Part shown: one piece after another, positions 17,523 to 27,947 of the stretch
Layout: each line of letters begins with the position of its first letter
How positions within the stretch are numbered: position 1 is the first letter of the stretch
DNA from: G963663495 sp963663495
Lineage (GTDB): Bacteria > Bacteroidota > Rhodothermia > Rhodothermales > Bin80
Length of the DNA stretch: 64,000 nucleotides
NCBI GenBank assembly: GCA_963663495.1
Contig: OY760427.1
Location: 4,278,001-4,342,000, forward strand
Direction of reading: 5' to 3'
Position numbers and translations under genes: made by a program
The notes under the pieces: model-generated
Databases searched by the model: none
What the model saw: only the letters and a program-made list of their open reading frames with translations
What the model was told of the DNA's origin: nothing

Positions 17523-18496
17523 GCCGGCTCAGATTCAGGCGTGCTTAGCAAGATATCGAGAACTTCGGATTGCGTCGCTGCCCGGGCCAGGCGCATGCGT
17601 AATTGGCTTGCCCCGCGGAAGCCTTTGAAGTAACCGCCGTACATGCGGCGCATTTCGCGCACCCCCCTGTGTTCACCAAGCCACTGACACTTCATCTGCA
17701 GGTGCTCACTAACCACTGCCAAGCGTTCCTGCCATAAGGGGGGTGGCGGAATCGCCCCTGAAGCAAGGTATATCTTTGCGTCACGAAATATCCAGGGATT
17801 CCCGATAGCCCCACGCCCAATCATAACGGCATCCACACCGGTGACATCAAACATGTGCGCGATTGCCTCGGGAGTCAAGGCATCTCCATTGCCGATAAGT
17901 GGAATGGTACGCAACCCGTCCTCCTTAATTTGCTGCAGGTAATCCCAGCGAGCTTGGCCCTGATACATTTGCTTCCGTGTGCGCGCATGCACCGCCAGCG
18001 CCTTAATGCCGCAGGCCTCAAGCTGGCGAGCTACACGAACGATGTCAATGCTGTCGTCGTCCCATCCCAGGCGAGTTTTCACGGTTACGGGCCGATTGGT
18101 TACCTCCACTACCGCCTTCGTGATGGCCATCATTTTCGGGATGTTGCGCAGTATCCCTGCACCGCCGTCTTTACAGACTACTTTCCTAACGGGACACCCG
18201 AAGTTGATATCCACAATGTCAGGGGCCGCCGCATCCACGATTCTTGCAGCCTCGCGTACCTGTTCCAGATCTCCACCGAATATCTGAATGCCGAGCGGGC
18301 GTTCATCATCAGTGAAGTCTAACTTCATTACGGAATCCCTGGCATCATGTATTAACCCACCCGATGAAATAAACTCTGTGTAGACGGCATCGGCCCCAAA
18401 ACGCTTGCAGAGGCGTCTGAAGGGTGGATCGGATACATCCTCCATCGGGGCAAGAAGTAGTGGATGGGGGCCCAAGTCTATCTGACCTATCTTCAT
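17501..18496 (-). CDS. dusB: tRNA-dihydrouridine synthase, DusB-like
   Basis: An FMN enzyme reducing uridine to dihydrouridine in the tRNA D-loop. It has 331 residues. The N-terminal LLAPMEDVSDPPFRRLC, INFGCPVRKVVCKDGGAGIL with catalytic Cys101, and GIKALAVHARTRKQMYQG and GNGDALTPEA are all characteristic. The 3' end overlaps the DUF445 gene tail to tail by 22 bases. Assignment to DusB rather than another Dus class rests on general similarity. Confidence 0.93.
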   Translation of the reverse strand: MKIGQIDLGPHPLLLAPMEDVSDPPFRRLCKRFGADAVYTEFISSGGLIHDARDSVMKLDFTDDERPLGIQIFGGDLEQVREAARIVDAAAPDIVDINFGCPVRKVVCKDGGAGILRNIPKMMAITKAVVEVTNRPVTVKTRLGWDDDSIDIVRVARQLEACGIKALAVHARTRKQMYQGQARWDYLQQIKEDGLRTIPLIGNGDALTPEAIAHMFDVTGVDAVMIGRGAIGNPWIFRDAKIYLASGAIPPPPLWQERLAVVSEHLQMKCQWLGEHRGVREMRRMYGGYFKGFRGASQLRMRLARAATQSEVLDILLSTPESEPAYSLAKR

Positions 18497-19213
18497 CGCT
18501 ACATGTCGTTGTGTGCCGCGCTACGAAACGCCATCCAGAGCTGTTCCGTCGCTGGTTTGAGCCTCTCCTTTTTCAGAACCCATTATTACACCTGCGCACT
18601 CATTGGCTCATTATTGTATCGTACGTTGGCCCTCCAGGGCTGATAGCGAGCTTAGCTGTGGCAACCGATCCACGAGTGCCAAATATGATTTTGAATCTAT
18701 GCCGCCGATAGGTCATCGGGATCGTAGACAACCCCATGCTGGAGTGGGGCTCGTATTCAGGTTAAAGTCAAAATGCATCTCACGTGCACTGATGAAGATT
18801 CAGCCTGAGCTAACAGTCAGCGGACCACATACGTGCGCATACCAAGGATTGTGCTTGTTGCACCACGGCGCAGTTGATTCGTGCTGTCACGGTGGACCGG
18901 TTGGCTTGTGACTGAAGCAACAGTGCCACTTTAATGCGGTCGGATGCTTCTGTACAGGCTGCGTACCATACGGATAGGCAGGAGACATGTCCGCATGAGC
19001 CAGGCGGAGGTGCGCACGCAAAGCACGGGTTCTGGCCCGAATTAACCCCGGCAAGCCTTCATCGCTCATGGACCGCCTATACACTTGGATCCAATGGCAA
19101 CACATGCCGATGCTCGGCGGCGTGCCATTCCATGTTGGTTGAAAAAGTGATTATTGGTTCGGTGTTGGCTTGGGTTTCCTAAGCCTTTTCACCATACGGA
19201 TCCATGATCACTT
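18497..19213. other. Intergenic region without a recognised gene
   Basis: About 715 bases between dus and the mutator-like ORF. Short open frames exist on both strands but none shows protein similarity. It probably holds the promoter of dus at its left end and decayed mobile-element DNA at its right. I could not find a terminal inverted repeat here for the IS256-type element. Confidence 0.5.
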
Positions 19214-20270
19214 ATGAGTTTATCAGATGATTTATCGCAGCTCATTCAGGGGCTGCGTCATGCCGGCGCGTCCGGTCGGCAGCTGCAATTTGACTTGTTG
19301 CGGCACCTCACCCAGTGTGTACAGCAGTTAACGTCTAGTCTGGAAGAGGATGTTATGCTTCCGTCGGATAATGCGGCTCCAGACGGCACTGGGGAGCAGT
19401 TGGCAGAAGCACCTTCCGAGGAGGAAAACATCGTCCGTGCTCTGGAGTCTCTGGAGTCTCCGGGAGGCTTGGCATTGGGGTACGATGATGATGCTGCGGC
19501 GTGCGAGCAGGCGCGGCAGGTGTTTGATACGCGCCCGTTGTGTGAAGAAGAGCACGTAATCCTTTGGTTTGATGCCGTGGAAGTGTGGGGGCGACCCATA
19601 GTCGTGTGCATGGCCGCTACCATTGAGGGTTATCGGCGCATTCTGGGCTTTGTGGAGGCTCCGTTGCACGATGCGCGTGCAACACTTGTTACAAGGCTTG
19701 TTGGAGCGCGGTTTGTGCGCAGATCGGGGGCTCTTCTGCATCACTCCTGATGTGACCTCGCTGACCGGCGTACTGCAAGAGTGCTTGGGTACCGGTATGC
19801 AGCAGCAACACTGCCAGATGCACAAGCGCACGCGTGTAGTGAGTTATCTGTCCGAGCAGGACGGGCGGCGCATTCGGGGGGCGATCACGCGTGCTTTCGC
19901 CGTGCCGGATCCGAAGGTGGCGCATGCAGCGTTGATGCAGATCCATACGGACCTTTTGGTGTGTAACCGGTCTGCGGCCCGGTGGCTCTTGCGGGGTCTG
20001 GATAGGACGCTGACACTGCACCGGACAGGACTGTACGAACAGTTGAGTCCGAGCCTTCGAAGTACTCGTTGTGTGGCCCATGTCTCCAAGAAGCTGGTGC
20101 GGCGGCTACGCGATGTTCGCTTATGGATGCCGCCAGACAAGCGCCGTGCTTGTCTGGCGTTGTTGCTTCTTGAGATAGAGTCACACATGCGAAGATTGCC
20201 CCGCGCTGCGCAAGATCCAGCTATGCGATCAGCATTGTTTCCTTCCATCAATCAGACAAACGATAACTGA
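19214..20270 (+). pseudogene. Divergent mutator/IS256-like protein in two frames
   Basis: Two frames join around 19671-19681: 19214-19750, then +1 into the frame ending at 20270. The joined product follows the IS256 transposase next door in order: FDAVEVWGRPIVVCMAATIE (first Asp region), GFVEAPLHDA, LLQGLLERGL, ITPDVTSLTGVLQ (second Asp), QQHCQMHKRTRVVSYL (the C-x2-H block), LTLHRTGLYEQL. The catalytic Glu block (NNIMEN in the intact relative) reads RCVAHV, so the DDE Glu is lost. The N-terminus (about 110 residues) is unlike the neighbour. It could be a very decayed transposase or a derived non-catalytic protein. It ends 3 bases before the next transposase gene. Confidence 0.65.
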
Positions 20271-21264
20271 CCTATGTCCAAAGATGTCATGCAGATAGAA
20301 AACCCCGGCACACTACCGGAGGGCCTCCAGAAGATACTAGACACGGGGATCGATTCCCTGAAGCTGTTAGTAGAGCATCTCGGCACGATGCAACTGGCGT
20401 TTTTTCTTGCGGTCATGGAAGCCGAGGTAAAGTCTCTCTGCGGTGTGCGCAGAAAGCGCGACAACAATAAGCAGCATAAGGGGCAGTACGAGCGGTGGGG
20501 GAGCAGACCGGGCTCTATTATGATTGGAGATGAGCGGGTAAAGGTGAGTGTGCCGCGTGTACAGGACCGGATGAAGGGTAAAGCGCGTCCTCTGGAGACC
20601 TACAAATTGTTGCACAAGCCGAATCCGAATATGGTGGAGCGTATCGCCCGGAAAATTGTGTATGGTATTAGCCAGCGGAACTACAAGAAGGTGGCAACGG
20701 AGTTTGTTGGCAGTTTTGGATTGAGCGCTTCCTCAATCAGTCGCAAGTACAAGAGTTACAGTGCACAGGTATTGAAGGAGCAGGAGGAGCGTAATCTGGC
20801 GGAGAACACGTTTGTAGCGTTGCTGCTGGACGGCAAGTACTTTCAGGGGGTGCAGGTATTGATTTGTGTAGGGATTACGGAGACGGGCGAGAAGATAGTA
20901 GTAGGGATGGTGGAGACGGCGACAGAGAACGCCGAGGCGGTACAAGGGCTGCTGCAGGATTTGATTGATCGCGGTCTGCGGTATGATAACCTAACTTCGC
21001 CATCCGGTCAGGGGAAAACGCTGAGTTCCGTCTCCAATTCTCTCGTTTTTCCCTCCTAATAGGGCTATTTCGGCTAAATTCGGCGTTTTTCGACCTTTTT
21101 TGGTCGACTTTTTTGGAAAAGGCAATGTGGTGCTATAGAGGTGTGGGCGGGAACCTCCCCCCAACACCCCGATACCTTACCCCGTCCCTATTCCACACCC
21201 CGATCATGTTTATCCGAAACCGACCCTACAAACGTAAAGACGGCAAAAATGCAACAGCTTTGCC

Positions 21265-21443
21265 CTGCCGTGTACCCATAAATCATCCATTACGGTTCGA
21301 TTATTCGTCAGGTATGGTCAACTCTCGCTGGCATGGCTGTCGGAATATCTCGGGTATTTCGGCCTAACAGGTATGGTGTGTGACTTGAGGTGAATAATGC
21401 CATCCTCTCGTGCGGATACGCGATCTCTTCCTGCGCCGCTTCC
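21265..21443. repeat. 179-bp terminal inverted repeat of copy A, left
   Basis: It pairs with 24130-24308 in inverted orientation at roughly 95% identity. Both start CTGCC and share CCCATAAATCATCCAT near the tip and GATCTCTTCCTGCGCCGC at the inner edge. Such long repeats are unusual for Tn5/IS4-family elements, whose ends are normally under about 25 bp. Confidence 0.9.
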
Positions 21444-21459
21444 CTTGGCGCTGCATTGC

Positions 21460-21603
21460 CTACATCCACGAACCCTCGGCTGCAGTCTCCTGGCGATACT
21501 TCTGCCTCCAGTAATTCAACGGTCCGTACGAGATGCCCTGCTCTGCGCAAGACGCCGCTGCGGACCGGGTCCTTTCGTTATACTGCTCTACCAGCGGAAA
21601 CAT
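21460..21603 (-). CDS. Small HTH-like protein of the Tn5/DruA element, copy A
   Basis: A 47-codon frame downstream of the transposase, identical in layout to that of copy B (40202-40345). The product reads MFPLVEQYNERTRSAAASCA then EQGISYGPLNYWRQKYRQE. This resembles the short helix-turn-helix module of IS66 TnpA-type accessory proteins (SFCRERGLSYxxFxYWRRKY). It may help transposition or regulation. The small size leaves real doubt. Confidence 0.5.
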   Translation of the reverse strand: MFPLVEQYNERTRSAAASCAEQGISYGPLNYWRQKYRQETAAEGSWM

Positions 21604-21775
21604 CTCTTCCGCCGTACGTCTGGGCTGTACCAGGCGGGCGGTCCGGGGTCTGGGTTCTCACGTCTACGGGTAAGCTCTACAGAACCCGTCACCTAATCAA
21701 GATGCAGTTCACCGCACGCTCACGCAGGTGTAGCCACTGGGGCATAGGCCCACATCAGGCAGGTTGATATGCCAT

Positions 21776-24070
21776 TTATATGAACCCAGATGAATTCCCG
21801 TGCGAACATGCACTCAATTGTTCGTCTCTTACCTCGTATCCCAATGTCATTAGGTGTAACCTCTCTAGTCCACGCCACATGATCTGGTAACCCACCGGTC
21901 CATCACGAGTGCGGTTCTGATAGCCGCCGAGCACCGCTACGATCAGGATAGCAGCTCCCAAAGTACTGGGCTTTGGCAACTTTACCCGTGCTGCATATCC
22001 TTCCAAGAATCGCAGCTCCATCTCCGTGAAAAAGACATCCGCGTCCAGCTCCGGCACCTCCCGACCCAATTGCACCAAGGTCATGACGCGCCAGGATATT
22101 ACACAATACATCGTTATTGCTCGCTGCAGACGCAACGAGGTACGCAGACCCAAACGCTCCACTTTGCACCCGCTCTTGAGCACGCGGAAGAAGTCTTCCA
22201 CCCGCCACCGCTTGAGATACATGGCCAACACCCGCCGTGCATCCGCTACGCTCCCTACCTCCATGCTGGTCAATAGCATCCACTCCACCGGAGGCTCCAC
22301 CTCCAACACATGCACCCCGTACATCACCACCGGCTCCTCCTCGTTCTTCGGATCCGGCAACAAGAACCTCCCGTAGCGTACCTCCGCATTGACCATCCGG
22401 TAACTGCGACCCTTCCGTGCCTGCTTGCGCGCCTGCTTCTTGCGCGCCGTCACCCGCTGTATCTCTATCTCTACATTCCCCGGAGCCTTACCACTGCGCA
22501 TTACCGCAAACAGCTTGCGATCATCCAACAGCTTGCGATCATGCTTCGCTCGTATCAATACCTCCGCCTTACCCTGTCTACGCTGGTCGGCAAACATAGC
22601 AAAGCTGTCCGCCTCCCGGTCCGCAACACAGATCACCTGCGTCTCGCCGGACAGCTCCTCCGCCGCCTCGCATATATCCTTGAACCCGTCTATCCACTAC
22701 TGCGTCCGCGGAGCATGCGGACCCTCCTCCGGATCCTTGAAGCTGCCACGCAACACCCCCAACGTCAATCCATCCTCCGTCACCGCCAGCGTCGCATGCA
22801 ACGGCAAGCCCAGCGTCTTCGCCGTCGTCTGATTACTCCCTATTACCTCCAAATCCGTACACGCCGGCCGCGTACTGTACCGCAACTTCGTCGTATCCTG
22901 GATGCATAACACGATCTCCTGACTACGCATACGCTCTATCGTACGCCCACGATGCGGCGCCAATATGTTCTCCGGCGTTACCGTTTTGTCCTTCTTGCTC
23001 TCCAATAACCGGTAATGCCCCTTCACCGCCGCGCGGTCCGCATCCGTATGCGCGGTAATGCTGTGGCCTATCACATCGGCCAACATGGACGTGCTCTTTA
23101 CCAGTCGCACAGACAACCGCCTGTCTCCCAATGACGCTCCGCCAAACTCCGTTTCGGCCCACTGCGCACTGTCAATCCCCTCGTGCGGATCCCTCACCGG
23201 ACGCAACTCCTCCTCCGGTACCCCCAAGGTCCCGCGCCATTCTTTGTCCAACTCGTATACATACAGCCCCTTGGGATCCTCTTCCTTTGCCTCCTTGTGC
23301 CGCTTTCCGCCTGCGGTATGGCCGATCAATACAAAATTGTTCACCTCAAAACACGCTCCTCCCCCTTGGGGATCCACATACGTTTCGACAACCCAGGGAC
23401 GGTAACGGTACCGTGCCTGAAAATCATTCGCCAACCGTCTCAACACCTTACCCAGTACATGGCTGGCCAAATCCTGACACTGCCCCCGTATCAGAAAACG
23501 ACTCAAACACACCACACGGTGCAAATGCGCCTTGCGCTGCTCATCACTCCACGCCATCCAGCACTCCCTGGGCGCCAGGCACAACGCCGCCGCCGAAAAT
23601 CCCACCGCTCCCAGGTAACCATGGGCACTGCCTATCAGATAGCGTACCTGCGCTCCCACAAATGTGGTCGTACGCCTCGGATGCTCAAAGTGCAGCAACG
23701 TGTTCCACACCACACGCTGCTCGTCCGTCTCAACCAACTCAATCGTCAACCCCCGGACACCGTGTACCGTGTCCGGTAACGCTATCGGATCCGGTACCCG
23801 CTCCTCGCGCCTACGCGGTTCCGCCTTAGCCGCATTACAATTCTCGGGCTTGGGCAACACAATCCTCCCCCGGGCCTCCAACTTCGATAAAGCCTGCGCA
23901 CAGTTGCTCACCTGCGGTTCGCCCCGTGCATCAACAAACCCGAACTCTTCACAGACAGCGCGCGCTATCTGCGTGCGAAACCGCCAACGATCGTCGGCAA
24001 GAACCCTGTCCAAACGCTCTCCATTACAGGGAGCGGTGAGCGTTCGTAGGACCTGACTTCGTTGAAACAT
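21776..24070 (-). pseudogene. DruA-domain/Tn5-like transposase, copy A, with nonsense codon
   Basis: Same protein as the intact copy B (37725-40028), but CAG has become TAG at 22697-22699, just after APRTQ (codon 458), splitting the frame. The parts are 24070-22697 and a restart possible at 22636. Short tandem differences also separate the copies: copy A has a 15-bp duplication (HDRKLLDDRKL) and lacks GDALP and the second LGYE. The N-terminal DruA-like half and the first catalytic Asp are intact; the second Asp, Glu and YREK signature lie after the stop codon. Confidence 0.9.
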
Positions 24071-27000
24071 GCCGCAACATAACAAACAAGTAGCGCAAAG
24101 TCAAGTACCTGAAGTGGTAGAATGGCAGTGGAAGCGGCGCAGGAAGAGATCGCGTATCCGCACGAGAGGACGGCATTATTCACCTCAAGTCACACACCAT
24201 ACCTGTTAGGCCGAAATACCCGAGATATTCCGACAGCCATGCCAGCGAGAGTTGACCAGAACTGACGAACAATCGAACCGTGATGGATGATTTATGGGAG
24301 AAGGGCAGAGCTTTGCCCTCATCGAATCCTATCGCAAAAACGGTACCTCCAAACACCGTACCCTCCTTAATCTCGGCCCGAACTTCAACATCCCCCGCAG
24401 TCTGTGGGGGGAACTGACCCATTGCGTTACTGCCCGACTCAAAGGGAAAGCTATCCTCCCTTTCCAGAATGATGAAGCCTTTCTCAATGCGGTCGACGAC
24501 ATCCATCGCACATCCCATCAGCAACACCTCATTGATCCAGAGAAAACAACCCATCCCGATTCCCGGACCGTCGGCGGAGAACGACTGATCCTTCAGACAT
24601 TGGAACAGCTCGGACTGGCTGTACTGCTACGTTCGCTCAACTTCTGCGAGAAACACGTCAAGCTCTGCTGTGCGCTGATCGTCGGACGTATGCTCCACCC
24701 GGGCAGTGAACGAGAAACGCATAAATGGCTGTGTAAAACCTCCAGTGTTCTGCAGCTTCTGGATTTGGAACCCCCGAGTCTCAACACCCTCTATCGTTGC
24801 ACTGATCTGATCCATAAGCATATGGATCAGATCCTGGAGAAACTCTTTGGCATTACCAAAGCGGTATTGCAGTTTGAAGAAACGATCGTCTTTTATGATT
24901 TAACCAATACCTATTACCACGGCAAGAAGAAAGGGAAGTTGTTGTCGCATGGGCGCAGCAAGGAAAAGCGCAGTGATTGTCCGTTGGTTACGCTGGCGCT
25001 CACCCTGGATGGTTCGGGGTTCCCCCGCAATGTGCAGATCCTGCCGGGCAATGCAGGGGAACCGGCAACGCTCAAAGAGGCGATTGAGAAACTAAACGGC
25101 GCTACGCCCACAGTGATTATGGACTCCGGTGTTGCGACGGAGCAGAATCTGCAGTACCTGAAAGAACAGGGACTGAACTGGATCACCGTGGAGCGTTCCA
25201 AAGCCCCTCCAGTCCCCGAAAACAAGCCGGATCAACAGTTTACGACCGCCGGGGGAGTCAAGATCAAAGCCTGGAAGATCACCAAAAAGGAAAAAGATGT
25301 TGAAGATGTTGAAGACGAAAAAGACGTTGAAGATAATGCGGAACTGCGCGTGTTTGTGCACAGTGAGGCTAAGCAGGCTAAGGAGGATCAGATCCTTGAA
25401 ACCCAATGCAAGAAGTTTGTGAAGGCGCTCACTACACTACATGAGGGACTCTCGAAACCCGGGTACTTGAAGAACTATGAAAAGGTCACGATAAAGGTTG
25501 GTCGTCTGAAGGAAAAGTACAAGAAGGTCTCACACCTGTATGAGGTAGAGGTCAACAAAAAGGAGGGCACCAAGCATGCAGCATCCGTTACGGTGACCCG
25601 GCGTGCTTCGCATGCACGTCGCACCCAGGCCAGCGGAGGGTATGTGCTTCGGACCAGTCATACCGGATGGTCGGTGGAAACGGTTGCACGAACCTACTGG
25701 CGACTTACAGAGATTGAGCGCACATTCAGAGTCATGAAATCGGACCTCGGTCTACGGCCCATCTACCACAGCAGAGATGACCGCATTGAAGGGCATCTGT
25801 TCATCACGGTACTGGCTTATCATGCTGCCCATCTGGTTCGCACCAGACTCAAGGAACACGGGATTCATGATAGTTGGGCGACGATCCGAGACAGGTTGAA
25901 CAGGATTCGTCGGATTACGACCAAGATGGTTAAGAACCAATATCGGTACCTGATCACGGAGGTGGATCAGGATCTGCCTCCGTGTATGGTACAGTTCTTT
26001 GCGGTACTGGGATACGTGTATGATCCGGATGCGACCCGCACCGTGACCGAGCATGTGGAGGAAGCGAGTGCACCGGTGAGCCAGAAGCCTCCAGACTCAT
26101 GACGCATGGTCCCTTCACAACGGTTAAGATAGCGTACTCCAGATGGAGCCACCAGAGCTACGTCCGATGGAAACGATCCGAGATAGATCGCAGCGAAACA
26201 GGCGGCAAAACACCAGGTAATCAGGGATTCAAACCACCCTAAACCAACTTCAACCGATCCGGTAAATCTCACCATCCATTGCTCCTGAAAAAAACGGTCC
26301 AAATATGGCCACGGGAGAATTCCGTAGGTTAGTAGCACTACGAAATGGCGAAGTTAGGATAAGGGGCTTTTGGCCATCTTAGATGGTTCCAAAGGGCTCC
26401 GGAAGGCGGTGAAAGCGGTATTTGGTGATAAGGCACAGGTGCAGCGGTGTACCTGGCACAAGCGGGAGAATGTGGTGAGTCACATTGAGAAAGAGGACGA
26501 AAAGGTGCGGGTTCGGAGGGAGTTGCAGCAGGCGTACGACGAGCCGAATTACGACAAGGCAAAGGATGCGCTTCTGAGCATAAAAAAGGGGTTGAAGGAG
26601 TCCCATCCCAAGGCAGCGAACAGCTTGTCTGAGGGGTTGGAAGAGACTTTGACGCTCCATAGACTGGGGGTGGCGGAGGAACTGGGACGCAGTTTGCAGA
26701 CCAATAACATCATGGAGAACCTGAACAGTTTGATTACTCAACGATGCCGGAATGTCGCGCGTTGGATGAATTCGAGTCAACGTCAACGATGGGCAGCCAT
26801 GGCCAATAGGGAGTCGGAGACATGGAGCATGAAGATCCTACCCTGTGCAGACCACCTGCCGGAACTACAAGCAGTTCTACCGTAGAAGCGTGTACCGTAC
26901 CACGATGCGTGCGATAATGGGGGCAGGATCGTGCTGTGTGACGGGTTCGGCTGCCACTTAGGGGGGTAACAGCGCTATAGAGGCGTAATGTAAGGCCTCC

Positions 27001-27947
27001 GTAGACGATGTAACGTGTCACTCCGCGATAAGCGGAGCAGGCGGAGATGTATCTGGAGGGCACGCATGTCCCCGCCAAAGCCGTATCGGAGGGCCCAGAA
27101 GGGCTCTCATCAGACGGTAAGCGGGCTAAATGGGGTCCAAATGTGCCGAAAACACGCCAACGAGGCGGTAAATCACGCGTACGGTGATCTATCCGGCCAA
27201 TAAGGAGCCTACGGCTGTGCGTGGAGGGGTAGTCATCAAGGGAGCCAAGGCGAATGTGAAAAGACTACCCTGTACCAGGAAGGTGTCGTAATTATCATCA
27301 GCATTATTGCAGCGCGTACGATCCATAAGTGCTTGCAGGAACAGGAGTTCGGTCGTGGTACGATGCGTGCGGAATTGGAGGGTGCATCGTAGCGTGGCTG
27401 GTAGGATTGACGGGTTTACGTTGCTACATACACGCGTGGCTGTCCACTATGCCTGCAGATGGCACGTTTGAAGCCGCTACCACGGTGTGCATGCGTGCAA
27501 AAGGGCTCATATAGGCTGTTCAGTAAGGAAAAACGTGCCTGAATCTGCCTGCAACACGCCAACGAGGCCGTAAATCATGCGTGCAGGTCAATTAGTGAGG
27601 TGGAGTCGTTAAGCAGGACAATATTATCCTGGACAAACCACCGAAGCTGTAAGCAGCTCTACTGTAGAAACGCGTACAGCACCGCAGCGATAGTATATGC
27701 TGAAAGATGGATACGGTCGTGCAATGCCACGGTGCGTGCGATAATGGGTGCTGGATCGTGCTATGTGACAGGTTCGGCCGCCAATTAGGGGGTAATAGCG
27801 CTATAGAGGCGCGGTGTAAGGCCTCTGTAGACGATGTAACGCGTCACTCGCCATGAGCGGAGGACACGCATGCCCCAGCCAAAGCCGTATCGGAGCGCCC
27901 AAAAGGGCTGTTCCCAGGCGTTCACCGGACTGAATAGCACCCAAAAC

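Larger units (their letters stand above)
21265..24308 (-). mobile_element. Tn5-like (IS4 family) element with DruA-like transposase domain, copy A
   Basis: A 3,044-bp element inserted in the IS1634-type transposase, flanked by the 9-bp duplication AGCTTTGCC (21256-21264, 24309-24317). The ends begin CTGCC and form 179-bp inverted repeats (21265-21443 and 24130-24308). It encodes a transposase (broken in this copy) and a small HTH-like ORF, both on the minus strand. Copy B is at 37487-40540. Confidence 0.92.
21206..26102 (+). pseudogene. IS1634-family transposase, copy 1, interrupted
   Basis: The gene starts at 21206 (MFIRNRPYKRKDGK), is cut at 21264 by the nested element, and resumes at 24309 (FALIESYRKNGTSKHRTLLN). 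DDE features are EETIVFYDLTNTYY, PTVIMDSGVA and EIERTFRVMKSDLGLRPIYH. An open frame of 602 codons (24294-26102) survives but its first residues come from the inserted element's end. An acidic repeat (VEDVEDEKDVEDN) lies in the middle. Compared with copy 2 it lacks 11 residues (VAHLESKGYDI). As in copy 2, the N-terminal segment is one base out of frame at an A5 run (21245-21249). Confidence 0.88.
20990..26358 (+). mobile_element. IS1634-type element, copy 1, containing the Tn5/DruA-like element
   Basis: The ends are exact inverted repeats CCTAACTTCGCCAT (20990-21003) and its complement (ending 26358), flanked by the 4-bp duplication ATAA (20986-20989, 26359-26362). The same ends and a 4-bp duplication are seen for copy 2 at 42397-44754. 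Removing the nested element and its 9-bp duplication leaves 2,316 bases, 42 fewer than copy 2. That equals a 33-bp loss at a GACATC repeat near 24500 plus a 9-bp difference in a GAAGATGTT-type repeat near 25300. Confidence 0.93.
20274..26885 (+). pseudogene. IS256-family (mutator) transposase split by an IS1634-type insertion
   Basis: The 5' part 20274-20989 and the 3' part 26363-26885 join in frame once the inserted element and one copy of its ATAA duplication are removed, giving 412 residues. DDE residues are visible: LLLDGKYF, LLAILDGSKG, and NNIMENLNSL. The C-x2-H block QRCTWHKRENVV is intact. The junction reads RYD|KGLLAILDG. The gene was functional-looking when it was hit. The ends of its own element could not be found. 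Its 3' end and flanking DNA are duplicated in the region 26838-30330. Confidence 0.9.

Noticed and set aside
18887..19182. Short frames in the 18.5-19.2 kb gap as a small gene
   Set aside because: No similarity, no good ribosome-binding site, and frames on both strands are equally long.
21390..21767. Plus-strand frames at the left end of DruA/Tn5 copy A
   Set aside because: They run through the inverted repeat and oppose the small HTH frame; no similarity.
20990..26358. A composite transposon carrying cargo
   Set aside because: The content is entirely nested insertion sequences; there is no passenger gene and the boundaries match single IS insertions.
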